This document shows, piece after piece, positions 50,856 to 58,829 of a stretch of 64,000 nt of DNA (the first letter of the stretch is position 1; every line of letters begins with the position of its first letter). Source of the DNA: Halostreptopolyspora alba. GTDB lineage: Bacteria; Actinomycetota; Actinomycetes; Streptosporangiales; Streptosporangiaceae. Under the pieces are notes generated by a model, which worked only from the letters and a program-made list of their open reading frames with translations, ran no database searches and had not been told where the DNA came from. Made by a program: the position numbers and the translations under genes. The stretch is from contig RJMB01000012.1 of assembly GCA_003725585.1 (NCBI GenBank), positions 62,001-126,000 on the forward strand. Direction: 5' to 3'.

Positions 50856-51887
50856 ATGAGCACCATGACAGCAGCCGTCGTCGACGAGTTCGGAGCCGAG
50901 CTCGCCGTGCGCGACTACGACCTCCCCGCTCCGGGCCCGGGCCAGGCGCTGGTGCGCCTTATCGCCTCGGGCGTCTGCCACACCGACCTGCACGCCGCCG
51001 AGGGCGACTGGCCGGTGCGCCCGACGCCGCCCTTCGTTCCCGGCCACGAAGGCGTGGGCATCGTGGAGGAGCTCGGGGAGGGCGTCACCGACCTCTCGGT
51101 CGGCCAGATGGTCGGCAACGCCTGGCTGTGGAGCGCCTGTGGCTCCTGCGAGCACTGCCGCAGTGGCTGGGAGACTCTCTGCGAGGAGCAGGTCAACGGT
51201 GGCTACACCGTCGACGGCTCCTTCGGCGAGTACATGATCGTCGACGCCCGCTTCGCCGCCGCCATCCCGGAGGGCTCGGACCCGCATGAGGTGGCCCCGG
51301 TGCTCTGTGCCGGCGTGACCGTCTATAAAGGGCTCAAGTGCACCGGCGTCCGACCCGGCCAGTGGGTCGTGATCTCGGGCATCGGCGGTCTGGGACACCT
51401 GGCGGTGCAGTACGCGGTAGCGATGGGCATGCGCGTCATCGCCGTGGACATCGCCGAGGAGAAGCTGCGGCTTGCCGCCGAGCACGGCGCCGAGATCACC
51501 CTGAACGCCTCGACCTCCGATCCGGCCGAGGAGATTCAGCGCCGGGTGGGCGGCTCGCACGGCGTGCTGGTCACCGCGGTCCACCCCGCCGCCTTCGGCC
51601 AGGCGATCTCGATGACCCGCCGCGGCGGGACCATCGTCTTCAACGGGCTGCCGCCCGGGGATTTCCCCGCGCCGATCTTCGACATCGTGCTCAAGGGCCT
51701 GACGATCCGCGGATCCATCGTCGGCACCCGGCAGGACATGGTCGAGGCACTGGAGATCTACTCTCGTGGCCAGCTCCGCCCGAGGGTCTCCACGCGCTCG
51801 CTGGCGGAGATCAACACCGTTTTCGACGAGATGCGCCGCGGCGCGATCGACGGCCGCGTGGTCATCGACTTCGCCGGCGACCGCTGA
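50856..51887 (+). CDS. Zinc-dependent alcohol dehydrogenase (AdhP type)
   Basis: 343 aa, ATG with GAGGAG. Catalytic zinc: GVCHTDLHAAEGDW and FVPGHEGVGIVEEL; structural zinc: CGSCEHCRSGWETLC, all four Cys kept. Rossmann fold ISGIGGLGHLAVQYAVAMGM, with D (IAVDIAEEK) after it for NAD+. Length is usual for bacterial AdhP/AdhA. Converts primary alcohols, probably ethanol, to the aldehyde used by the upstream dehydrogenase. Confidence 0.95.
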   Translation: MSTMTAAVVDEFGAELAVRDYDLPAPGPGQALVRLIASGVCHTDLHAAEGDWPVRPTPPFVPGHEGVGIVEELGEGVTDLSVGQMVGNAWLWSACGSCEHCRSGWETLCEEQVNGGYTVDGSFGEYMIVDARFAAAIPEGSDPHEVAPVLCAGVTVYKGLKCTGVRPGQWVVISGIGGLGHLAVQYAVAMGMRVIAVDIAEEKLRLAAEHGAEITLNASTSDPAEEIQRRVGGSHGVLVTAVHPAAFGQAISMTRRGGTIVFNGLPPGDFPAPIFDIVLKGLTIRGSIVGTRQDMVEALEIYSRGQLRPRVSTRSLAEINTVFDEMRRGAIDGRVVIDFAGDR

Positions 51888-51974
51888 TCCGGGCGCGTCC
51901 GAGGACTCGACCCCGGGGCACGGGGCACGAGCTCTGTCCGGGCTCGTCACCGGGAGCGGCGGAGAGCACGCAGA

Positions 51975-52142
51975 AGGCGTAGGGGGTGACCTGGCGGTGG
52001 TGATGGACCTGTTCTCCGGCGCATCGCGGGCTGGGCGATGGCCGACCATATGCGCACCGAGTTGGTCTGCGAGACCTTGGCGATGGCGGTGACCGCCCGC
52101 CCTCCCCGGGCCGGGCTGATCCACCATTCGGACAAGGGTTCG
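51975..52142 (+). pseudogene. IS3-family orfB fragment
   Basis: DLAVVMDLFS, then after a frame change RRIAGWAMADHMRTELVCETLAMA and PRAGLIHHSDKGSQ: the middle of an IS3 DDE transposase including the second catalytic Asp (HSD). About 55 residues; both ends lost. Abuts an IS30-type fragment, so one element inserted into or deleted part of the other. Confidence 0.7.
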
Positions 52143-52336
52143 CAGGGCGGATTCAACCGGTCGTCGCAACACCTTGATTCTGGAGGTGTGCGATGGGGCG
52201 TGGGAAGAAGCAGATGCCGGAGGCGCCCGCAGGTGCGCGGCGGCAGTGGGCGGCGGATCGGGCGTTGCGGCCGCCGATGCGTTCGCCGGGCCGGCTCCGG
52301 TCATCTCTCGCAGTGCTCGATCCTCCGCAGCGTTAG
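52143..52336 (+). pseudogene. IS30-like transposase, 5' end
   Basis: From ATG 52192 (behind GGAGG) a 47-codon frame MGRGKKQMPEAPAGARRQWA, RALRPPMRSPGR looks like the N-terminus of an actinobacterial IS30-type transposase; the body of the gene is missing. The preceding 50 bp may be the IS left end. Family assignment is tentative. Confidence 0.45.
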
Positions 52337-52384
52337 CTAAAGGGCGCTAAAACCTCTCTCCTCAAGGCCGATTCTCGTGCAACG

Positions 52385-53899
52385 TTAATGCAGCAATCGC
52401 TGCACCTTTCTAGTGAGGGGGTGATCAGGGCCCAGGACGCGCACGGCGTCGTCGTGGAGGTCGCGCAACCGATTCCGGGCGTTGTCGAGCTCGCCCAGAG
52501 CCGCGTAGCCGCGGGCGAGTTCGAAGCGGACCTCAAGGGCGTCCTGTGTCTCCTCCTCGCCGAGTGCGCGGTAGTTGTCCAGCAGGTCGAGCAGCACCTC
52601 GACGGCCTCGGCGTAGCGGTCCAGCTCGACCAGGCACGCGGCCAGAGCGTCCCGGCAGGCGATGACCTCGCTCGCCCCCTCTCCGTGATGCTCGATGAGC
52701 AGCGGGAGCAGCCGCCGGTACTCCCGCTCGGCCTGGTCGATGCGGCGGGCGTAGAGCCAGGCGTCGGCCCGCATACGCATGAACCGCAGACAGACGTCCT
52801 CGGGCAGCTCCTCCGCATTGGCGAGCACGTCGGAGAGGACGTCGCCGGCCTGGACGAATCGCTGGTTGTCCACGAGGCGGTCCACCTCGTCGTACACCTG
52901 ATCCGGGTCGATCGGCCCGGTGGGATACGGCGCGGGGAAGGCAGGAGTGTCCGCCCGCGCGGTGTCGCCGCCGGTTCGGGAACGGGACGCGAACGGGTAC
53001 CGGAACGGGCGGGTCGGATCGTGCTCCCCGCTCGTGTCGGGGGTTCCCACCGGTCGCGGGGCCGGCAGGAAGGGAGCCAGCCGGGTGAGGACCTCGTCGG
53101 CGTGGGCCGGGCGGTCGGTCGGCTCCTTGCTGAGGAGGTCGGTCAGGAGCGCGGCGAGCGGCGCGGGCGCGTCGTCGCGGAGCTCGCCCAGCGCGGGCGG
53201 TGAGGTGTTGACGTGCTGATACAGCAGCGCCTCGGGGAGGGAACCGGTGAACGGGGGACGGCCGGTGAGTATCTCGAATATCAGGCAGCCCAGGGCGTAC
53301 AGGTCGGTGCGCGCGGTGGCGTCTGCGCCGGTACACAATTCGGGAGCTATGTATGGTGCGCTGCCGAGGGCCTCGTGGCTGCGGGTGAGCCGAGGGATGT
53401 TTGGATCAAGCAGGATCGCGATGCCGAAGTCGAGGAGTTTCACGGCCCCGTCGGGGCCCACCATGACGTTGGGGGGCTTGATGTCGCGGTGCACCAGGAA
53501 ACCGGAGTGCGCGGCGGTGAGAACGGAGGCGAGTTGCGCCCCGATGGCGGCCGCGCTCTCCACGGGCAGCGGGCCTCGCTGCGCGAGGAAATCGCCGAGG
53601 TTCTGCCCCTCCACGAGCTGCATGACGAGGTACAGGTCCCCGTTCTCGGTTCCGGCGTCGTAGACGGCCGGAACACCCGGGTGCTCGACGCGGGAGGTCA
53701 TCCTGGTCTCCCGCAGGAAGCGTTCGACCAACACGTCGGCCTGCGTGTCGGAGGCGCTCAGATGCTTCCTGCTCATGAGTTTCACGGCGATCCGCCGGTC
53801 GAGCCGGCGGTCGTAGCCGCGGAGGACCACGCCCATGCCGCCCTGGCCTATGGGGGTGGTCAGTTCGTAGCGGTCGGCGATGACGCGTTGCTGGAACAT
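52385..53899 (-). CDS. Serine/threonine protein kinase with C-terminal TPR-like region
   Basis: 504 aa. Full kinase domain in residues 10-270: G-loop IGQGGMGVV, Lys40 (IAVKLM), HRD in FLVHRDIKPPN (Asp139), DFG at 157-159, and APELCTGADATARTDLYALG. No transmembrane segment: residues 275-330 are a Pro/Arg-rich linker, and 335-504 form helical TPR-like repeats (PEDVCLRFMRMRADAWLYAR; ELDRYAEAVEVLLDLLDNYR). Thus a cytosolic, not PASTA-type, kinase. It starts 32 bp after the HsdR stop on the same strand, so it is probably transcribed with the restriction subunit; kinases with this layout occur in defence islands. Confidence 0.9.
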   Translation of the reverse strand: MFQQRVIADRYELTTPIGQGGMGVVLRGYDRRLDRRIAVKLMSRKHLSASDTQADVLVERFLRETRMTSRVEHPGVPAVYDAGTENGDLYLVMQLVEGQNLGDFLAQRGPLPVESAAAIGAQLASVLTAAHSGFLVHRDIKPPNVMVGPDGAVKLLDFGIAILLDPNIPRLTRSHEALGSAPYIAPELCTGADATARTDLYALGCLIFEILTGRPPFTGSLPEALLYQHVNTSPPALGELRDDAPAPLAALLTDLLSKEPTDRPAHADEVLTRLAPFLPAPRPVGTPDTSGEHDPTRPFRYPFASRSRTGGDTARADTPAFPAPYPTGPIDPDQVYDEVDRLVDNQRFVQAGDVLSDVLANAEELPEDVCLRFMRMRADAWLYARRIDQAEREYRRLLPLLIEHHGEGASEVIACRDALAACLVELDRYAEAVEVLLDLLDNYRALGEEETQDALEVRFELARGYAALGELDNARNRLRDLHDDAVRVLGPDHPLTRKVQRLLH

Positions 53900-53931
53900 C
53901 GAAAGGCCGTGTTTCCGTGGAGCAGGGGTGG

Positions 53932-56900
53932 TCAGGCGGCGTCGCGGCGCAGCCGCCGGTAGGCGCGTCCGCGGGCCTTGCGCACGAACTCCTCCCGGAA
54001 TTCGTCGTTGTCGCTGAACATCCGCAGGAACTCGGTCCTGCTCTCGGCGATCTCGTACACCTTGTCCTCGAAGACGGTGTCGAAGACCAGGCCGAAGTCC
54101 TCCTCGCTGTTGGCGTCGGCGGCGTTGGCCATCTCGGATTCGTCGAGGACCGCGTTGAGGGGGTCACCCATGTCGCCCGGGTGCGCGTTCCCGCCGTACT
54201 TCTTGTTGAGTTCGTCGATGAGCTCCTGCAGGGAACCCATCTCCGGTTCCTTCGCGCTGCCGCTCCCGCCTTCGGAGAAGCCGGGCAGTACCTGCGCGCC
54301 CTCGGAGGCCAGGCGTTCGTCGTGCACACCGGTCTGCTTGAGCCAGAACTGCTCGACGGCGGTCCCGGAGAGGTTGATGTCGGATTCCTCCTTGCGGTTG
54401 GGCAGCCGGTTCAGCAGCAGCTTGCCGTACTGGAACAGCCGCTCCAGCCCGCTGTCGGTGAACGGCACGATCTGGGCGAGGAAGGCGTACATCCGGACGA
54501 AGTCCCGCAGGGCGGTGCGGAAGGACTCCGCGGCATCGGGGTCCTCCTCCTGCAGCCGGACGAACCGTTTCGCGGCGGGGTTGGTGTGCCGGTTCATCTC
54601 CGCGTGCAGGCGCTGCCGTTCGCGGCCTTCGGCACGGGAGTGGTCGGCGGCGGCGAACGCTTCGGCGAAGTCGGCGAGTTCGTGCTCAACCAGCAGCTGG
54701 TGTTCCATGACCTCGCGCTCGGCCGTGTAGAGCAGGTTGGGGTCGGTGGGTGTGGTCAGGGTGGTTTCGTAGTACCGCTGGAAGGACTTGCGGATGTCCT
54801 CGGCGTCGTTGGCGAAGTCGAGGACGAACAGGTCGTCCTGGCTTTTGGCGGGGTGGGTGCGGTTCAGCCGAGACAGGGTTTGCACCGCCTGCACGCCGGT
54901 GAGTTTGCGGTCCACGAACATCGTGGTGAGTAGTGGCTGGTCGAAACCGGTCTGGTACTTGTCGGCCACGACGAGGATGCGGTACTCGGGTTTGCCGTTC
55001 GCCGGGGCGCCGGGGTCGTCGGCGCGCGTGTAGCCGAACCGTTCGGGCAGTTCCTTCTCGCCGAACCCGTTGAGGGTGGTTTCGGTGACCTTGTCGTCGG
55101 GGTTGCCGTCTACCTCCAGTTCGCCGGAGATCGCGACGAGCGCCCTGCAGTCGCCGTATCCCAGTGTCGCCGCGTACTCGGTGATGGCCCGGTAGAGCTT
55201 CACGGCGTGGTTGCGCGACCCGGTGACGACCATCGCTTTGGCGCGGCCGCCCATGCGGCGCCGGGTGTCCCGGTGTACGTGCTCCACGATGACCTCGGCG
55301 CGCTGCTGCATGCTTTCGGGGCTGAGCATCGCGAACCGCACCAGCGCCGAGCGGGCTTTCTTGGTGTCGACTTCGTGGTCCTCTGTGCCGGGCCCGGCCA
55401 GTCGGAAGTAGTTGGCGTAGGTGATGTAGTTGCCGAGCACGTCGAGGATGAAGCCTTCCTCGATGGCTTGGCGCATCGAGTAGGTGTGGAACGCCTCGGG
55501 GGTGCCGGTGACCGGGTCGGGGGTGCCGAACAGTTCGAGGGTTTTGGGTTTCGGGGTGGCGGTGAACGCGAAGAACGACAGTTCCGGGTGGCGGCCGCGC
55601 GCCAGCGCCGAGGCGGTCAGGGGGTCGCCGTCGGCGTCGATGTCGTCGCTGCCGAGTTTGCGCAGGGCCCGCTTCATGGCTGAGGCGGAGTCGCCGGACT
55701 GGGAGGAGTGGGCTTCGTCGGCGACGATCGCGTACCGGTTCCCGCGCAGCGCGGTGACCTGTTCCAGCACGTAGGGGAAGGTCTGCAGGGTCACGATGAT
55801 GATCTTCGTGGTGGCGTCGGCGAGCGCCGCCGCGAGCTGGCCGGACTTGCTGCCGTCGGTGGTGGTGATGCGTTTGACCACGCCGGGGGTGTGGTCGAAC
55901 TGGTAGATGGTGTCGCCGAGCTGCTTGTCCAGCACGGAGCGGTCGGTGACCACGATGGTCTTGTCGAACACCAGCTGGTCGGCGCCCAGCCCGCTCCCGG
56001 GGTCGAGTTCGGCGGGGTCGGGCACCGTGTGCAGGGTGGACAGCCGGTGCGCCAGCCAGGCGATGGTGTTGGACTTGCCGGAGCCGGCGGAGTGCTGGAC
56101 GAGGTAGTTGTGGCCGCTGCCGTGCCGGGCGACGTGGTCGGTGATCCGGTCCACGGCGTGCCACTGGTGGTAGCGCGGGAAGATGAGCCGCCGTTCGTGC
56201 GGGGGTGTCCTGGCGCCCTTCTCCGGCAGTTCCAGGTGCAGGAACCGGCGCAGTAGGTCGAGCCAGGTGTGGCGTTGCCAGATCCGTTCCCACAGGTAGC
56301 TGGTGGCGTACCCGGAGGGTCCGGCGGGCGGGTTGCCTTTGCCACCGGAGACCCCGGGGCCTGAGGAGCCGGTGTTGAACGGCAGGAAGGCGGTGGCGTC
56401 CCCGGCCACCCGTGTGGTGAGGTGCACCTCGTCGGTGTCGACCGCGAAGTGCACCAGGGCGCGTTTGCGCAGCAGGGGTTCGCGGGGGTCGCGATCGGTG
56501 CGGTACTGGCGTTTGGCGTGTTCCGCGGTCTGCCCGGTGAGGGGGTTTTTCAGCTCGGCGGTGGCGACCGGCACCCCGTTGCAGAACAGCACCAGGTCGA
56601 GGGATTTCTCCGGGGTTTTCGCGGAATAGTGCAGTTGCCGGGTGACGGTGAGGATGTTGGCGTCGTATTCGGCGTGGGCGTCGGCGGCCCCCGCTCCGGC
56701 GGGTTTGAAGAACGCGAGCCGTATCTGCACTCCGCGGTCTTTGACGGGGTGCCGCAGCACGTCGAGTGCTCCGCGCCGGTCGATCTCGCGGGCGACGTGT
56801 TCGGCGAAGCGCCGCTGGAATTCCGCGGTGTCGCCGCCGTAGAGCTCGGTGAGCCGTTCGCACTCCTCGGGCTGGGTGCGGCCGAGGAACTGGAACAGCC

Positions 56901-57033
56901 GCCGGGTGTCGAGGGCGAGCCGCTGGTCGTAGTCCTGCTGGAGCCCTTCCACCCATCCGCCGGTCCCGGTGAGCGAGTCGACGATGACCGTCTCGAACGC
57001 CGCTTCGTGGTGCGGGGGTTTCGGCGAGGGCAT
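53932..57033 (-). CDS. hsdR: Type I restriction enzyme R subunit (HsdR)
   Basis: 1033 aa from ATG 57033 with AAGGAG; the frame is open to 57489 but that would overlap an opposing gene. N-terminal nuclease: D146 (LDLVLFCNG) and E160-L-K162 (VATAELKNP), the PD-ExK core. SF2 motor: Walker A SAGSGKSNTI (about 315-322), DEAH in AIVADEAHSSQSG, SAT-type FFAFTATPKPKT, and YQTGFDQPLLTTMFVDRKL with the helicase VI region QTLSRLNRTHP. C-terminal helical part binds the methylase core. HsdS is 6 kb away at the right edge and HsdM is not in the window; normally all three are adjacent. Confidence 0.93.
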   Translation of the reverse strand: MPSPKPPHHEAAFETVIVDSLTGTGGWVEGLQQDYDQRLALDTRRLFQFLGRTQPEECERLTELYGGDTAEFQRRFAEHVAREIDRRGALDVLRHPVKDRGVQIRLAFFKPAGAGAADAHAEYDANILTVTRQLHYSAKTPEKSLDLVLFCNGVPVATAELKNPLTGQTAEHAKRQYRTDRDPREPLLRKRALVHFAVDTDEVHLTTRVAGDATAFLPFNTGSSGPGVSGGKGNPPAGPSGYATSYLWERIWQRHTWLDLLRRFLHLELPEKGARTPPHERRLIFPRYHQWHAVDRITDHVARHGSGHNYLVQHSAGSGKSNTIAWLAHRLSTLHTVPDPAELDPGSGLGADQLVFDKTIVVTDRSVLDKQLGDTIYQFDHTPGVVKRITTTDGSKSGQLAAALADATTKIIIVTLQTFPYVLEQVTALRGNRYAIVADEAHSSQSGDSASAMKRALRKLGSDDIDADGDPLTASALARGRHPELSFFAFTATPKPKTLELFGTPDPVTGTPEAFHTYSMRQAIEEGFILDVLGNYITYANYFRLAGPGTEDHEVDTKKARSALVRFAMLSPESMQQRAEVIVEHVHRDTRRRMGGRAKAMVVTGSRNHAVKLYRAITEYAATLGYGDCRALVAISGELEVDGNPDDKVTETTLNGFGEKELPERFGYTRADDPGAPANGKPEYRILVVADKYQTGFDQPLLTTMFVDRKLTGVQAVQTLSRLNRTHPAKSQDDLFVLDFANDAEDIRKSFQRYYETTLTTPTDPNLLYTAEREVMEHQLLVEHELADFAEAFAAADHSRAEGRERQRLHAEMNRHTNPAAKRFVRLQEEDPDAAESFRTALRDFVRMYAFLAQIVPFTDSGLERLFQYGKLLLNRLPNRKEESDINLSGTAVEQFWLKQTGVHDERLASEGAQVLPGFSEGGSGSAKEPEMGSLQELIDELNKKYGGNAHPGDMGDPLNAVLDESEMANAADANSEEDFGLVFDTVFEDKVYEIAESRTEFLRMFSDNDEFREEFVRKARGRAYRRLRRDAA

Positions 57034-57240
57034 ACGGGGCGGCTCCTTGGGCGCGCGAGGCTCTCTATCGGTCCACCGTGAAGCCCCAGTATGGCCGAGA
57101 TCACCGGCCACGGCGGCGAAACGGGGTGAATCGGTCATACATCCGCCTGGCCGGATCCCGCCATTCATAGGGTGTTGGGTGTCCAACGCGCCGAGGCGGG
57201 AATGGTTCCTCTCCCGCCTCCTGCACATGGGAGGATCCCA

Positions 57241-57501
57241 GTGGAACGTCTGTGGGATGTTGACCTCTCCGCTCTGTTCAAGCGGCGTATGGGCAAGACC
57301 GCGGCCGAACTCGACAAGAGCAGGACCAACGACGACTGCCCGGAGATCTGGGAGCTCGACAACGGTGATGTGGCGATCGTGGGACGCGATGTCACGGAGC
57401 GCTTCAGCGACCGCCTCCCGGCCGGGCTGAGCATAGGAGCGGCTGGTGGTCATCCCCGGTGCGATGCTGCGCGCCGCCAAGGAGGACATCGCCGATGTTT
57501 G
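57241..57501 (+). pseudogene. DUF6879-partner small protein, frameshifted
   Basis: From GTG 57241 (behind GGAGG) the protein reads LWDVDLSALFKRRMGKTAAE, ELDNGDVAIVGRDVTERFSD, RLPAGLSIGA and then loses sense; the next frame continues LVVIPGAMLRAAKEDIADV to TGA 57499-57501. A loss of about two bases near 57436-57441 (AGGAGCGG) explains this. Intact homologues of about 85 aa regularly precede DUF6879 genes and start them by overlap. Function unknown. Confidence 0.65.
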
Positions 57502-58112
57502 ACGACATCCGTGCCGCTGAGGGCACCTACCTGGACCGCCACTCCTACCGTGCGGACGCCGCCGCCCTGCGCGCGGACCCGGCCATGACCGGCGAGGTCT
57601 GGAAATTGGAGCGGTCGCAGTTCTTCTACGAGACCGGGGACCCCGCCTGGGAGGCGTTCCGCTCCGGCGACTGGGACCGCGTCCTGGAGATCTTCGAAAG
57701 CGAGCGCGCCGCCATCCGGGGCGAGGCCGAGGAGTACGCGCGTCTGGGTCTTAGGCTGCGGCGGCTGCGTATCGTCGAACTCCCGCCCACCTCCTACCTT
57801 CGGTGGGAGATGTACAGTCATCGGATATTCGTCGAGAGCGGTTTCGAGATCGGAGTACTCGACGCCGGCCGGGTCCGCTGGTTCGAGCGGGAACGGCCCC
57901 TACCGGAACTCATGGTGTACGGCGGAGAAGTTGTCTACCAGGTTCACTACGACGAGCGTTGGGCCCCGGCCGGGGCGAAGCGGGTTGACGATCCCGCGCT
58001 GGCGCGTGCCGCCGCACGCACTGTCTCCGCGCTGTACAGGCAGGCTGAACCGTTCATGGAGTTCTTCGAACGGGAGATCGCTCCCCGGACTCCGGAACCC
58101 GTCACGGCCTGA
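57495..58112 (+). CDS. DUF6879 family protein
   Basis: 205 aa from ATG 57495. TYLDRHSYRADAAALRADPA, WKLERSQFFYETGDPAWEAF, LRIVELPPTSYLRWEMYSHR and ESGFEIGVLDAGRVRWFERE match DUF6879, a widespread actinomycete family of unknown function usually paired with an 80-aa protein and with XRE/DUF5753 regulators. The normally coupled upstream partner is frameshifted here, though this gene looks intact. Confidence 0.85.
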   Translation: MFDDIRAAEGTYLDRHSYRADAAALRADPAMTGEVWKLERSQFFYETGDPAWEAFRSGDWDRVLEIFESERAAIRGEAEEYARLGLRLRRLRIVELPPTSYLRWEMYSHRIFVESGFEIGVLDAGRVRWFERERPLPELMVYGGEVVYQVHYDERWAPAGAKRVDDPALARAAARTVSALYRQAEPFMEFFEREIAPRTPEPVTA

Positions 58113-58149
58113 GCCGAGGCGGTGGGCGGTCGCGCCGTCTTCCTCCGTT

Positions 58150-58829
58150 GAGCGGGGAAGCACCCGGCCGCTGACCGTTGCTACGATCCTGCTGCTCATA
58201 GTGGTGGCGGTCGTGTGCTGGGGACCGGTCCCCAGCGACGAGGCCCCAAGACGCGCAAGCAGCAGCTCTACACGAACATGATCGTGACGCAGTGGGGGAC
58301 GGCGTTCCGTGCGGGTGCGATGCCGGAGAGGCGGCTGCGGGCCAACGCCGCCGAGATGTTCCGCGGGCCGGTGGGGCGCGCCTACTGGGCTGCCGCCCGC
58401 GAGTCCCGGCTGAGCACGACCGGCCGCCGACTGGACCGGCGGTTCACCGAGATCCTCGACGAGGAGTACCAGAAGGCCGCCCCCACCGAGCCCGCGCCGC
58501 ACGGCGACGACCGGGAGGGCGCGTCCCCGGAGGGGGAGGAACGTACCCGCGGTGGCGCGGGGCGCCTGCTGCTGGCTTTCGCGAGCGGCGCGGCGGTCGC
58601 CGGGGCCGCCGCCGGGATCGTTCGGCGCCTGCGCCGGAACGCTGCTCGCTCGCAAGGAGCAGCAGGAACTACTCAAGTGTCGTCTGGTCCCGAAGGCCCG
58701 CCTTCAGGGCTTCGTCGCGAACGCTTTTCAGCGTGGCCTTACCGCCGGCTCTCTTGGCGTGCCAGAAGGTCCAACCGTTGGCGGACTGCCGGTTCAGGAC
58801 GAACATGGCCGCCGAGGACACGGAGGTGA
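58150..58829 (+). pseudogene. DUF6082 family protein, apparently frameshifted
   Basis: A membrane helix VATILLLIVVAVVCWG (58175-58222) sits in one frame, and the DUF6082 body QQLYTNMIVTQWGTAFRAGA, AAEMFRGPVGRAYWAAARES, LDRRFTEILDEEYQKA follows in another that opens at GTG 58215. One indel near 58240 would join them. The second frame has no stop before 58829 and runs 160 bp into the convergent DUF262 gene, so its natural end is also likely lost. If translated from 58215 the product would lack its membrane anchor. Confidence 0.6.

Noticed and set aside
54686-56956. 756-codon minus-strand frame inside hsdR
   Set aside because: Arg/Pro/His-rich shifted frame of HsdR; only the HsdR frame has helicase motifs.
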